From Chitinophaga sp. LS1 (GTDB lineage Bacteria; Bacteroidota; Bacteroidia; Chitinophagales; Chitinophagaceae): 64,000 bases of DNA. The stretch covers positions 4,776,501 through 4,840,500 of the forward strand of contig NZ_CP128362.1 in assembly GCF_034274695.1 (NCBI RefSeq), given 5' to 3'. Under the pieces are notes generated by a model. It was not told the origin of the DNA and did not search any database. It was given only the letters and a program-made list of their open reading frames with translations. How positions within the stretch are numbered: the stretch's first letter is position 1; the number at the start of each line of letters is the position of its first letter. The position numbers were made by a program, and so were the translations under genes. This document shows positions 52,496 to 61,655 of the stretch, one piece after another.

Positions 52496-53944
52496 ATGCA
52501 GATACAAAAGATCATGCAGCAGTCCGCACAGGCCTTTGAAACGTACAGACAGGTGACCCCTGCTGTACGTGCTGCATTACTGGAAACCATCGCTACTGAG
52601 CTGGAAGCGCAAAGAGCAATCATGGTTGAGACAGCCGGCGAAGAAACCAATCTGCCTGCTGCCCGTCTCAATGGTGAACTGACCCGCACCACCAATCAGT
52701 TAAAATTATTTGCTGACCTGATCAAAGAAGGTAGCTGGGTAGAAGCTGTCATCGATTCTGCCAGACCAGAAAATACCCCTGCCAGACCCGATCTGCGCAG
52801 GATGTTATTGCCTATAGGCCCTGTAGTCGTATTCGGCGCCAGCAATTTCCCTTTTGCATTTTCTACTGCCGGTGGTGATACCGCCAGTGCCCTCGCCGCC
52901 GGTGCAACCGTGGTTGTGAAAGGTCATCCTGCACATCCACGCACTTCTTTACTGGCCTACCAGGCCATTGCCAGTGCCATTGAAAAGACAGACCTCCCTG
53001 CGCATACCGTGCAGCATGTAGCCGACGAAGGCTATGAAACAGGCAAGGCATTGGTCATGGATCCTGCTACTACCGGTGTGGCATTCACAGGTTCTTTCAA
53101 TGGAGGTAAAGCGTTATTACAATACGCTGCACAAAGAGAAACCCCCATCCCTGTCTTTGCAGAAATGGGCAGTGTGAACCCCGTTGTATTCTACCAGGAT
53201 GCATTGCTCACACAGGGACCACAACTGGCACAAACCTTTGCTGCAAGTATTACCCTCGGTATGGGACAGTTTTGTACCAACCCCGGTTTGTTGCTCGGTA
53301 TACAAAGCGATGCATTGGACAACTTCGCACATATGTTAGGCGGTGCAATAGCTGCCAGTTCACCTGCAAAGATGTTGCACGCAGGTATCCATGCGGCCTA
53401 TGTAAAAGGACGTGCCAGCGTACTCTCACTGGAAGCGGTTACGCTGGTCGGACAAACAGCCGAACCTGCTGAAACAGAAGCCTGGCCTGCCGTAGCGCGC
53501 ACGACGGGGGCTGAGTTTTTACAAAACCCTCACCTGGCAGAAGAACTCTTTGGCCCGTATTCATTACTGGTATCCTGTGCCGATGAAGAAGAACTGGGGA
53601 AAGTACTGAGAAGCCTGAAAGGACAACTCACCACTACAGTGGTCGGTACAGATAAGGATACGACTATTTACAAATCACTGATTGCATTGCAGGCCACTTT
53701 AGCAGGCAGGATAATATTGAACAATGCCCCTACCGGCGTGGAAGTATGTGCTGCAATGGTGCATGGTGGCCCTTATCCGGCTACGACAGATAGTCGCTTT
53801 ACCAGTGTGGGTACCAGTGCCATTCGCCGCTGGGTAAGACCTGTATGTTTTCAGAACTTTTCAGATAGTATGTTGCCCGATGCATTAAAAAAATCAAACC
53901 CGTTAGGAATATGGAGACTGGTCGATAACGAATTTACCAGATAA
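52496..53944 (+). CDS. Aldehyde dehydrogenase (NADP+), 2-oxoglutarate semialdehyde dehydrogenase type
   Basis: This encodes a 482-residue enzyme that oxidises a semialdehyde to the acid. Catalytic residues are Cys 260 in MGQFCTNPG, Glu 223 in VFAEMGSVNP and Asn 117 in FGASNFPFAFS. The motif set (FCTNPG and EMGSVNPVV) is that of the NADP-linked ketoglutarate semialdehyde dehydrogenase subgroup. The start ATG is 22 bases after the lyase stop. It would convert the lyase product to 2-oxoglutarate, entering the TCA cycle. Confidence 0.92.
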   Translation: MQIQKIMQQSAQAFETYRQVTPAVRAALLETIATELEAQRAIMVETAGEETNLPAARLNGELTRTTNQLKLFADLIKEGSWVEAVIDSARPENTPARPDLRRMLLPIGPVVVFGASNFPFAFSTAGGDTASALAAGATVVVKGHPAHPRTSLLAYQAIASAIEKTDLPAHTVQHVADEGYETGKALVMDPATTGVAFTGSFNGGKALLQYAAQRETPIPVFAEMGSVNPVVFYQDALLTQGPQLAQTFAASITLGMGQFCTNPGLLLGIQSDALDNFAHMLGGAIAASSPAKMLHAGIHAAYVKGRASVLSLEAVTLVGQTAEPAETEAWPAVARTTGAEFLQNPHLAEELFGPYSLLVSCADEEELGKVLRSLKGQLTTTVVGTDKDTTIYKSLIALQATLAGRIILNNAPTGVEVCAAMVHGGPYPATTDSRFTSVGTSAIRRWVRPVCFQNFSDSMLPDALKKSNPLGIWRLVDNEFTR

Positions 53945-53953
53945 AAAACACCT

Positions 53954-55363
53954 ATGTCAGATCAACCAAAATCATTTAAACGTTCATTTGGCCTGCTCGA
54001 TGCTACAATGATCGTAGCAGGATCCATGATCGGCTCCGGGATCTTTCTCGTGAGTGCCGATATCACCCGCAATGTAGGCTCGGCCGGCTGGCTGATACTG
54101 ATATGGGTTATTACAGCGGTACTCACCATTACGGCGGCTGTGAGTTATGGTGAGCTCAGTGCAATGTTTCCTCATGCTGGCGGACAGTATGTATACCTGA
54201 AAGAAGCTTTCAATGACCTGACAGGGTTCCTGTTCGGATGGAGTTTCTTTACAGTGATACAGGCGGGTACGATTGCAGCAGTAGGTGTAGCGTTTGCAAG
54301 GTTCACAGCCTTTCGGTTTCCCATATTGAGTGAGACGCATATACTGGCAGATCTGGGGTTTGTAAAAATCTCGGCTGCACAGGTCACGTCTATTCTGCTG
54401 ATCATCTTTCTCACCTTTGTGAATACGCGGGGGGTGAGAGAGGGGAAGTTAATTCAAACGATCTTTACATTGACAAAGATTGTCGCATTGCTGGCACTGA
54501 TCGTATTTGGCTGCTTTGCAGCAAATAAGCAGGTGTGGGATGCGAACTGGCAGAGCGGGTTTGGGTTTAATAAGCTGGAGCCTGCGCAGCTGGTGTCTTA
54601 TTCCGGATTTGCGGTGTTGGGAGCCATAGCGGCGAGTATGGTAGGCGGGTTGTTTAGTAGTGATAGCTGGAATAATGTGACCTTTATAGCTGGGGAGATT
54701 AAAAACCCTGAGAAGAATATCGGGCGCAGTTTGTTCTTTGGTACATTGCTGGTCACGATGATTTACATTGCCACTAACCTGATTTACCTGGCAGTACTGC
54801 CTTTGCGCGAAATTGCATTTGCAGAGAATGATAGGGTAGGGGTGGCGGCGGCCGTACGCATCTTTGGAAATAATGGTACGGTGATTATAGCTGTGTTGCT
54901 GATGGTGTCTACGTTTGGGTGTGTGAATGGGTTGATATTGTCAGGAGCGAGGGTGTGTTTTACCATGGCAAAGGATGGGTTGTTTTTTAAGCAAATGGGG
55001 TTGTTGAATAAGAATGCGGTGCCGGGGAAGGCGTTGTGGAGTCAATGTATATGGGCTTCCTTATTGTGTTTGAGTGGGCGGTATGGGCAGCTGCTGGATT
55101 ATGTGATCTTTGTGGTGTTGATCTTTTATATTCTTACGATAGCGGGGATATTCAGGTTGAGGCGTACAAGGCCGGAAATGGAAAGGCCGTATAAGGCGTT
55201 TGGGTATCCGTTTATTCCTATGATGTATATTATAGCAGCGACGATTATTTGTTTGTCATTGCTGGTGTATAAGTGGGAGAATACCTGGCCGGGATTGTTG
55301 ATTGTGTTGTTGGGGATTCCTGCGTATTATCTTTTTGGAACTAAAAAAATGGCGCTTGCTTAG
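53954..55363 (+). CDS. APC-family amino acid permease
   Basis: This encodes a 469-residue inner-membrane transporter with 12 predicted helices. The first helix reads LLDATMIVAGSMIGSGIFLVS, with the unwound GSGIF motif that binds substrate. Later helices include SYSGFAVLGAIAASMVGGLF. As the third gene of the operon (9 bases after the dehydrogenase) it should import the amino acid being degraded, hydroxyproline or a relative. Codon use shifts to G-rich in its second half compared with its neighbours. A strong terminator overlaps its last codons. Confidence 0.93.
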   Translation: MSDQPKSFKRSFGLLDATMIVAGSMIGSGIFLVSADITRNVGSAGWLILIWVITAVLTITAAVSYGELSAMFPHAGGQYVYLKEAFNDLTGFLFGWSFFTVIQAGTIAAVGVAFARFTAFRFPILSETHILADLGFVKISAAQVTSILLIIFLTFVNTRGVREGKLIQTIFTLTKIVALLALIVFGCFAANKQVWDANWQSGFGFNKLEPAQLVSYSGFAVLGAIAASMVGGLFSSDSWNNVTFIAGEIKNPEKNIGRSLFFGTLLVTMIYIATNLIYLAVLPLREIAFAENDRVGVAAAVRIFGNNGTVIIAVLLMVSTFGCVNGLILSGARVCFTMAKDGLFFKQMGLLNKNAVPGKALWSQCIWASLLCLSGRYGQLLDYVIFVVLIFYILTIAGIFRLRRTRPEMERPYKAFGYPFIPMMYIIAATIICLSLLVYKWENTWPGLLIVLLGIPAYYLFGTKKMALA

Positions 55364-55380
55364 CAAGCGCCATTTTTTTT
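55343..55380 (+). terminator. Terminator of the permease operon
   Basis: AAAAAAATGGCGCTTGCT pairs with AGCAAGCGCCATTTTTTTT. The stem includes the final permease codons. Confidence 0.9.
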
Positions 55381-55447
55381 ATTGCTGGCTGGCGGCCGGC
55401 GAATGTAAATGCAATTTATTTCGCAGCGTGAGTAATGCAAAGAAAAA

Positions 55448-56383
55448 CTACTGTTGGCCTGCGCCTTCGCTTTCTTCCTTCTGCGTATGCTCCTGTTGGT
55501 CCTGTAGATGTACATTATTCAACTCCTCAAATACATACCCATCTTCATACCCCACAGCCACAAATACAGATAGCTGCTGTTTAGCTGGTCCTTTAAAAGT
55601 TCCCTTTACAGGTGTACAATCTCTAAAATCCCTGCCCACCGCTAATTTCACATGCTTATTGGTTACCCATACATTATTGGTCGGATCAATCCCCGCCCAT
55701 CCTGTTCCGGGTATATATACCTCTACCCACGCATGCGTAGCTCCTTCACCTCTTAATCCATCCTTATTCGGACAAATATAACCGCTCACATACCTGCATG
55801 GGATCTGGCAACTTCTCAATATCTGCAGCATCAGGTGTGCAAAATCCTGGCACACACCTGCCTTGTGGTGCAAAATTTCATCAACCGTGGTTTCGATATT
55901 TGTAATCCCTTTGATGTATTTGAAATGTCTGAAGATATATTCACTACAATGTTCTGTTACTGCCGCTACACTTTTCCCCTGGGCAAAGATCGATTTCTGG
56001 ATATCGTTGATCACATCCTGTGCCTCAATAGACGCAGTCCTTGCCATCTCTAGCAATTGTAAATCTCCCAGTACCTCATCTTTCAATTGCTCAAACCCTG
56101 AATGGAAATTCAACTGCAATTGCGAAGTAGCGGTAGTCCTTACCAGTAATTTGCTTTCTATCTTGAGCAACTTGTGTGCAGCCAGTATGTTGAACCCGCC
56201 GGTCTTATTCCCAAAGTAATCCGTAAATGTCTGTACATCCGGATGCCCGGTAATAGACAGATCATGCTGCAAAACTTCCTGTCCCGGACACTGTGAAGGG
56301 AAGATCTTGATCTCGTTCACACTTTCTTTGACCGGTCTTTCGTATTCGTACCTTGTAATATGATGAATTCTGAAAATAGGCAT
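55448..56383 (-). CDS. Transglutaminase-like cysteine protease family protein
   Basis: This encodes a 311-residue soluble protein. The N-terminal beta-domain begins MPIFRIHHITRYEYERPV, a hallmark of this bacterial family. The catalytic core has Cys 178 in HKAGVCQDFAHLML, His 217 in GATHAWVEVYIP and Asp 233 in WAGIDPTNN. It is the last gene of a three-gene minus-strand operon with the alpha-E and ATP-grasp proteins, a combination conserved across many bacteria. The system has been proposed to make and cleave peptide-like amide linkages, but no biochemical role is established. Confidence 0.92.
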   Translation of the reverse strand: MPIFRIHHITRYEYERPVKESVNEIKIFPSQCPGQEVLQHDLSITGHPDVQTFTDYFGNKTGGFNILAAHKLLKIESKLLVRTTATSQLQLNFHSGFEQLKDEVLGDLQLLEMARTASIEAQDVINDIQKSIFAQGKSVAAVTEHCSEYIFRHFKYIKGITNIETTVDEILHHKAGVCQDFAHLMLQILRSCQIPCRYVSGYICPNKDGLRGEGATHAWVEVYIPGTGWAGIDPTNNVWVTNKHVKLAVGRDFRDCTPVKGTFKGPAKQQLSVFVAVGYEDGYVFEELNNVHLQDQQEHTQKEESEGAGQQ

Positions 56384-56394
56384 ATAGCAAACAC

Positions 56395-57336
56395 TTATGC
56401 GTAAGAAAAAAATTGTTGACCCAGCATTCTGGTAAAGTGCTGTACTTCGCCCCGCAGGTCTTCCATATAAGGATGTAAGGTATGATTGTTCAGTGTTTCG
56501 AGGTCAGTATGTTTTACCTTACTGTACAATCGTCCGAAACAACGCATCAATGCAGCGTTTTCTTCCGAGAAATTGCGCTTTGTTACATCCTGCAAATGCC
56601 GGTCAATGCGTCCTAAGGAATACACTACCGAATGCGGGAAGTCTTCGTTGAACAATACCTGGTGCAATACATCGTGATTATCCGCAGAAGACCGGTATGT
56701 CTTCAAATGTAATTCATATCCGGAAAGGGACATGAGCAATTGTCGCCATTGCATGATGTCCTTGCTTTCATGGATCTTGTAATGATTGATCTGGTAGTGT
56801 TTATTTGTCAGCACGATGGTCTCAAAACACCGTTCAATGTATTTTCCAAGATTCATAAACGCCCAGCCCGTGCCCCGTGCCATGGTGATATCAGTAATGC
56901 CTGTATACAAGACACTATGTCTTGTGAACATGTCCAGCATATCTGCTGCTTCATAGCTGGCTAACCGTTTATCGAGCGTAGGCTGATTGATGAGGTGATA
57001 AAAGGAATTTACTTCCTCCCATACTTCTTTGGTAATATAATCCTGTATACCTCTCGCATTCTCCCTTGCCTTGCTGATGATCACTTTCAATGAATTGGAG
57101 TTGCTGTTGCTGGTGAGCAACAGTTTCAACGCATCCGCAGTTTGATCTTTTGTCGCTTCAATCTCTGCTGGAGTAGCGGTGGTGAAGGTCTCAAGTACCG
57201 ATTGCCAGGTGAGCGCACCATTTACATCTTTGTCGAGAGAAAGGAGATAATGTGTAGAGGTAACTCTTAGTAAACCTTCGGCCCTTTCCATATAACGGGC
57301 CAGCCAGAATAGTGAATCCGCAATCCTACTTAGCAT
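56395..57336 (-). CDS. Alpha-E domain protein
   Basis: This encodes 313 residues from the ATG at 57336, chosen because MLSRIADSLFWLARYMERAEG is the canonical start and the upstream extension begins with TTG. The protein is nearly all alpha-helical and conserves ARYMERAE and IERCFETI-type segments with acidic residues. Function is unknown. It always travels with the ATP-grasp and transglutaminase partners, as here. Gap to the upstream gene is 10 bases. Confidence 0.92.
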   Translation of the reverse strand: MLSRIADSLFWLARYMERAEGLLRVTSTHYLLSLDKDVNGALTWQSVLETFTTATPAEIEATKDQTADALKLLLTSNSNSNSLKVIISKARENARGIQDYITKEVWEEVNSFYHLINQPTLDKRLASYEAADMLDMFTRHSVLYTGITDITMARGTGWAFMNLGKYIERCFETIVLTNKHYQINHYKIHESKDIMQWRQLLMSLSGYELHLKTYRSSADNHDVLHQVLFNEDFPHSVVYSLGRIDRHLQDVTKRNFSEENAALMRCFGRLYSKVKHTDLETLNNHTLHPYMEDLRGEVQHFTRMLGQQFFSYA

Positions 57337-57346
57337 GAAAATAATT

Positions 57347-58783
57347 TTAATCAATAACCCATGTATCTTTACTACCCCCGCCCTGTGAAGAGTTCACAAT
57401 CAGGGAGTCTTTGCGCAAGGCCACCCTTGTGAGTCCACCGGGTACGATCTGTACCCCCTGGGGTCCACATAATGCATAAGGGCGTAAGTCTACATGCCTG
57501 GCCTGAAAAGTGCCGTCAATAAAACAAGGAACTGTAGAAAGTTTGATAATCGGTTGTGCAATAAAGCTACGAGGATCTGCTTCAATAGTGGCTTTGGCCT
57601 TCACCCATTCTTCAGGAGTCACTTTATTACCCATCACCATGCCATATCCACCTGACTGATTGGTACGCTTGATCACCATTTGCCCTATATGTTCAAAAAC
57701 ATGTTTGCGCTGTTCCGGATCACTCAATTCGTAAGTCGGTACATTGGGCAAAATGGGTTCTTCATTCAGGTAATACCGGATCATGGCCGGTACATAGGCG
57801 TACACTGCTTTGTCATCGGCTACACCGTTTCCGATGGCATTCACAATCGCCACATTGCCCATGCGGTAAGCATTCATTAACCCCGGAATTCCCAGTGCAC
57901 TATCCGGCTTAAACGCCAGCGGGTCCAGGTATTCATCGTCTATCCTGCGATAGATCACATGTACCTGTTCCAGGCCTTCCGTGGTTTTCATATATACCTT
58001 ATGATTATCGATGACCAGGTCCCTGCCTTCTACGAGGGTGATCCCCATCATTCTGGCCAGGAAAGCATGTTCATAATAAGCAGAGTTGTAAATACCGGGT
58101 GTGAGTAGTACCACACGTGGGTTAGAGATCTGTGCCGGCCCCATTTGTAAAAGGATCTCATGGAGCATAAGGGGGTAGTTATTCACCCTGCGCACATGAC
58201 TGGATGCCAGCATTTCGGGGAAGATCCTTTTGGTCACCTCCCTGTTTTCCAGCATATAGCTCACCCCGGAAGGAGTGCGGAGGTTGTCTTCCAGTACATA
58301 GAACTTTCCATCCTCGCCCCTGATCAGGTCTATTCCGGAAATATGTACATAGATGTCATGGGGAACTTTGATCCCAAATACCTCTCTGGTATAATGTGGA
58401 CAGGTGGCAATAAGAGACGCAGGAACGACCTTGTCTTTTAAAATCTGTTGTTCGTTGTAAATATCTTTTAAGAAGAGATTCAGGGCCTTTAAACGCTGTT
58501 GAATGCCCAATTCTATATGGTCCCATTCCTTCCCGGTTATGATGCGGGGAATGATATCGAAGGGGAAAATGCGTTCAATACCGGCATCGTCACTGTACAC
58601 TGTGAATGTAATGCCTTGATTCATAAAGAGTTCACCAGCAAGGCGGTCTTTCTGCTGAAGAGCACTGACATCGAATTGTTCCAGCGAAGTAAAGACTTTG
58701 TGATAGTGCTCCCTTATCTGTTGGTGATCGTACATCTCGTCCCAAATGTTGGGTGGAAGGTCATATTGGTCCAAAAATCCCAT
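57347..58783 (-). CDS. Circularly permuted type-2 ATP-grasp protein
   Basis: This encodes a 478-residue ligase-like protein. Conserved segments are QGITFTVYSDDAGIERIFPFDIIPRII (in two parts), EDNLRTPSGVSYMLENR, VVLLTPGIYNSAYYEHAFLA, GNGVADDKAVYAYVP, QSGGYGMVMG and HVDLRPYALCG, with Glu, Asn and Lys residues suited to ATP/Mg binding in permuted order. It presumably forms an amide or similar bond on an unknown substrate. First gene of the operon with alpha-E and transglutaminase. Confidence 0.93.
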   Translation of the reverse strand: MGFLDQYDLPPNIWDEMYDHQQIREHYHKVFTSLEQFDVSALQQKDRLAGELFMNQGITFTVYSDDAGIERIFPFDIIPRIITGKEWDHIELGIQQRLKALNLFLKDIYNEQQILKDKVVPASLIATCPHYTREVFGIKVPHDIYVHISGIDLIRGEDGKFYVLEDNLRTPSGVSYMLENREVTKRIFPEMLASSHVRRVNNYPLMLHEILLQMGPAQISNPRVVLLTPGIYNSAYYEHAFLARMMGITLVEGRDLVIDNHKVYMKTTEGLEQVHVIYRRIDDEYLDPLAFKPDSALGIPGLMNAYRMGNVAIVNAIGNGVADDKAVYAYVPAMIRYYLNEEPILPNVPTYELSDPEQRKHVFEHIGQMVIKRTNQSGGYGMVMGNKVTPEEWVKAKATIEADPRSFIAQPIIKLSTVPCFIDGTFQARHVDLRPYALCGPQGVQIVPGGLTRVALRKDSLIVNSSQGGGSKDTWVID

Positions 58784-58953
58784 AAGTAATTGATAAAATT
58801 TGGTGCTGGATTTTTACAATATAATGAAATGGGAGGATTGTTTTTGGAAATGCGTATATATAATTTTATTTAATATGTGTTAAAAAGCGGGCAAACCCCG
58901 CTAAAGCTATAGTGTGGCTTCGTTACAGCTTCGCTACCAATAGTACATTATAA

Positions 58954-59137
58954 GGGCACCTTAATATCGTAAGGATAATGAAGTGCCCTTTTGGTGCCCT
59001 GTAAGTGCACCGTTAATATTGAAGTTATATCGAAGAAGCGTCGAAGAAGCATCGAAGAAGCATCGAAGGAGCATCGAAGGAGCATCGAAGAAGCATCGAA
59101 GAAGCATCGAAGAAGCATCGAAGAAGCATCGAAGCTT
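58954..59137. repeat. 11-bp tandem repeat array (about 9.7 copies) with preceding inverted repeats
   Basis: Between 59030 and about 59135 the unit TCGAAGAAGCA repeats nine times without gaps; two units read TCGAAGGAGCA and the first ends in G. Just before, GGGCACC (58954) pairs with GGTGCCC (58993), and GGGCAC also pairs with GTGCCC (58983). The 11-base period is close to one helical turn, so one face of the DNA is repeated. The whole gap 58784-59281 separates the divergent ATP-grasp and metalloprotease genes. An apparent ORF through the repeats encodes only low-complexity peptide. Confidence 0.9.
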
Positions 59138-59281
59138 TGATATGGTTATGATAGGACCAGAACGGGTTAATATCCGTACCGCCCGCCCTCCTCATTTCTC
59201 CTAATTTTAGAAAAACCTATCAATAGCAAACCCTCATGCTATAACTCCTTAAAACCCAGTTACAATTAAAAAACACAATTC

Positions 59282-61429
59282 ATGAAAACACATGTACTGT
59301 TAGTATGGTGCCTGCTCATTACAGGCATCGCTGCCGCCCAGAAGTCGGTATTTATACCTACCGAGTTCTCAACGGCCCCTCTGAATACCTGGTCGTACAC
59401 CCGGTCTTATCAATCCACGAACTTCATTGTCTTCTGGGGTAGTGTAGTAGGCACTGACCCTGCTAATTATTCCGATGCGAACCTGGCCTTTAACCCGCAG
59501 TCCATTTGCGACACCCTGGAAAAGATTTACACGAAGTACATCTCCGAGATTAAGTTCTGCACTGACACCTCCACTAAAAACCTCGGGAAGTACAAGATCA
59601 TTATCGTTATGAACGATACCTGGGGTACCAATGGTCCTACCGGTTGGGCGTTTGGCGGTACTTACGACAACACCATCGGGGCCATGTGGGTACATCCCAA
59701 TGCCACCCGCGATGGAGGGGTGATCAGCCATGAACTCGCCCATTCCCTGCAGGGCATGATCTCCATCCAGGAAAACACCGTCGGTGGTGGTTATGTCAAT
59801 TATGAACCTGCCGGGTTCTTTTGGGAAACACATGCCAATTTTATGCGCACCCAGATGTATCCCCGCTTTGCATCAGACGATATGCCCAGATGGATGGGAA
59901 CAGCCATGTTTCACTATAGCTCCACCCGTCACCACTATGACGCCTTCCGGTTATTATTTACTATACAGCAACTCGATGGCATCTCCATGGTCAATCGACT
60001 CTGGAAAGAGTCGGTTGCCAACGAACATCCCTTAATCACCTATCGTCGTTTAAAAGGATGGACCCAATCACAGCTGAACGACTTTATGTTTGAATATGTA
60101 AAAAGAGAATCGACGGCTGATTATACGGTGAATGGATTTGGCGGTATTATCCGTGCACAGCGGGATGCACTCATCAGCAGTGAACCGCATTATGTATGGC
60201 GGTTAAATACTATTCTCACTCAGATCAATGCCACTACCGGTCGTTATGTGGTACCGGATGCTTTTGCACCACAGGATTATGGATATAACATCATCCCTTT
60301 GTATCCTACCTGTAGTTCCGGACTGGTGACCGTAAAATTCAAAGGACATACTGAGGTGAACAGCACTGCCGGCTGGCGGTATGGCTTTGTCACCGCATTG
60401 GCAGATGGCACGATTTCCCGCTATGGTACCCTGAATAATGCCAATGAAAGCCAGATCAGTTTTCAACTCAACAGCAATGAATCAAAATTGTACCTGGTTG
60501 TGATGGGTGCACCCACTACACATACTTCTTATGTATGGGAGCCGGGATGGCCAAAGATCAAACGTTATCCTTATGAACTGCGTATTGCAAATGCAGTACC
60601 CGAAGGGTATCAAAGTACCTTCCGCGCTGCTTACAAAACAAATGGACATGCGCACTCCAATGGTGGTGGCTGGGTAGCGAATACAGCAACTGTGGCTTCT
60701 ACGGCTTATGTAGGTCCTAATGCCATCGTATTAGGTACCAGCAATATTTCCGGTACGGCCAGGATAGATGGTTTTGCATGGGTGGAAAGTGCGGCAGTAT
60801 CTGGTAGTGTGGTGATCAATGGCAATGCAAATGTATGGTATGGTACTTACTCCGGTACCGCGCAGGTAACGGACAATGCGTTGTTAAGTTATTGTACTGT
60901 GAGCAACAATGCGATTATAAAAGGCGATGCGATGGAATGGGGGGTGACCTTTGGTACAGGCGTAACCGTTGGTGGCGATGCGGAAATAGGAAGTTGTAGT
61001 ACGGCAGGTGTGTATTTGCAGGTGCCACATACAAATAATGGCCGTACTGATTGTGATGGCAAAGGTGCCAGTGATGCCTCTAATACGGATGTAAACAGTG
61101 CTTATACCCGGTTTACAGATACGCAGATGGCATTTACAGGAAGTGTGGCATGCCCTGCCACAGCGGCAGCTGCTGCAAAGATAGCTACAAAAGAGGTGAT
61201 AATATATCCAAATCCTGCTGCTACCTCGTTTAATGTAAGTCTTCTCAACTTTGATAGTGAAGAAGCATTGATAATATCAATATATGATACGCAGGGGAAA
61301 GAAGTATTGCGCCAGGGAGTGAAAGGAAAGAATAATATAAATATAAACAAAGCATTGACGCCCGGTGTGTATGTGTTGAAGGTGAGTGGGGCGCAGACAT
61401 ATACAAAAAAATTAGTCATTACTAAATAG
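59282..61429 (+). CDS. T9SS-exported HExxH metalloprotease-like protein with left-handed beta-helix
   Basis: This encodes 715 residues. After a signal peptide (IAAAQ) comes a DUF6055-like region with HELAH at 150-154 inside GGVISHELAHSLQGM and an acidic third ligand candidate, Glu 182 in FFWETHANF, i.e. a gluzincin-type zinc site. About 450-600 is a run of hexapeptide-like repeats (TATVASTAYVGPNAIVLGTS, GNANVWYGTYSGTAQV), predicted to form a left-handed beta-helix. The C-terminus is a type A T9SS sorting domain starting IIYPNPAATSF (638). The combination suggests a secreted, surface-held protease; activity is unproven. Confidence 0.88.
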   Translation: MKTHVLLVWCLLITGIAAAQKSVFIPTEFSTAPLNTWSYTRSYQSTNFIVFWGSVVGTDPANYSDANLAFNPQSICDTLEKIYTKYISEIKFCTDTSTKNLGKYKIIIVMNDTWGTNGPTGWAFGGTYDNTIGAMWVHPNATRDGGVISHELAHSLQGMISIQENTVGGGYVNYEPAGFFWETHANFMRTQMYPRFASDDMPRWMGTAMFHYSSTRHHYDAFRLLFTIQQLDGISMVNRLWKESVANEHPLITYRRLKGWTQSQLNDFMFEYVKRESTADYTVNGFGGIIRAQRDALISSEPHYVWRLNTILTQINATTGRYVVPDAFAPQDYGYNIIPLYPTCSSGLVTVKFKGHTEVNSTAGWRYGFVTALADGTISRYGTLNNANESQISFQLNSNESKLYLVVMGAPTTHTSYVWEPGWPKIKRYPYELRIANAVPEGYQSTFRAAYKTNGHAHSNGGGWVANTATVASTAYVGPNAIVLGTSNISGTARIDGFAWVESAAVSGSVVINGNANVWYGTYSGTAQVTDNALLSYCTVSNNAIIKGDAMEWGVTFGTGVTVGGDAEIGSCSTAGVYLQVPHTNNGRTDCDGKGASDASNTDVNSAYTRFTDTQMAFTGSVACPATAAAAAKIATKEVIIYPNPAATSFNVSLLNFDSEEALIISIYDTQGKEVLRQGVKGKNNININKALTPGVYVLKVSGAQTYTKKLVITK

Positions 61430-61436
61430 CCTGCTG

Positions 61437-61535
61437 CAGGTAATCCAATCGGAACCGCTATCGCAGGTAATCCAATCGGAACCGCTATCGCAGGTAATCT
61501 TATCCGGAACTGACAACTGCTATCGCAGGCAGTCG
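61437..61535. repeat. 27-bp tandem repeat after the metalloprotease gene
   Basis: CAGGTAATCCAATCGGAACC followed by GCTATCG occurs at 61437 and 61464, and a diverged, longer copy starts at 61491. CAGG and GCTATCG recur once more near 61528. The array begins 8 bases after the stop codon, but it does not contain the gene end. Confidence 0.75.
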
Positions 61536-61574
61536 CTATCAATCCTTTTAAAAATACTATGGAATGTTGAGATG

Positions 61575-61608
61575 AAGGGGCCCTCTGTTTTTACAGAGGC
61601 CCTTTTTT
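61575..61608 (+). terminator. Terminator before the sigma-factor gene
   Basis: AAGGGGCCCTCTG, a TTTTTA loop and CAGAGGCCCTTTTTT. Confidence 0.88.
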
Positions 61609-61638
61609 AAACTTAATATTCAGTTTACATCCGGTGAG

Positions 61639-61646
61639 TATGTTTG
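61639..61646 (+). promoter_or_regulatory. -7 promoter box TATGTTTG
   Basis: This is a perfect TAnnTTTG match 9 bases before the sigma-factor ATG at 61656, implying a nearly leaderless transcript. No TTTG is seen at -33. Confidence 0.35.
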
Positions 61647-61655
61647 TACCCTAAT

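Noticed and set aside
58983..59204. ORF reading through the 11-bp repeat (KHRRSIEEASK-type peptide)
   Set aside because: It exists only because 11-base units give open frames; low-complexity peptide, no start signals, and no counterpart outside the repeat.
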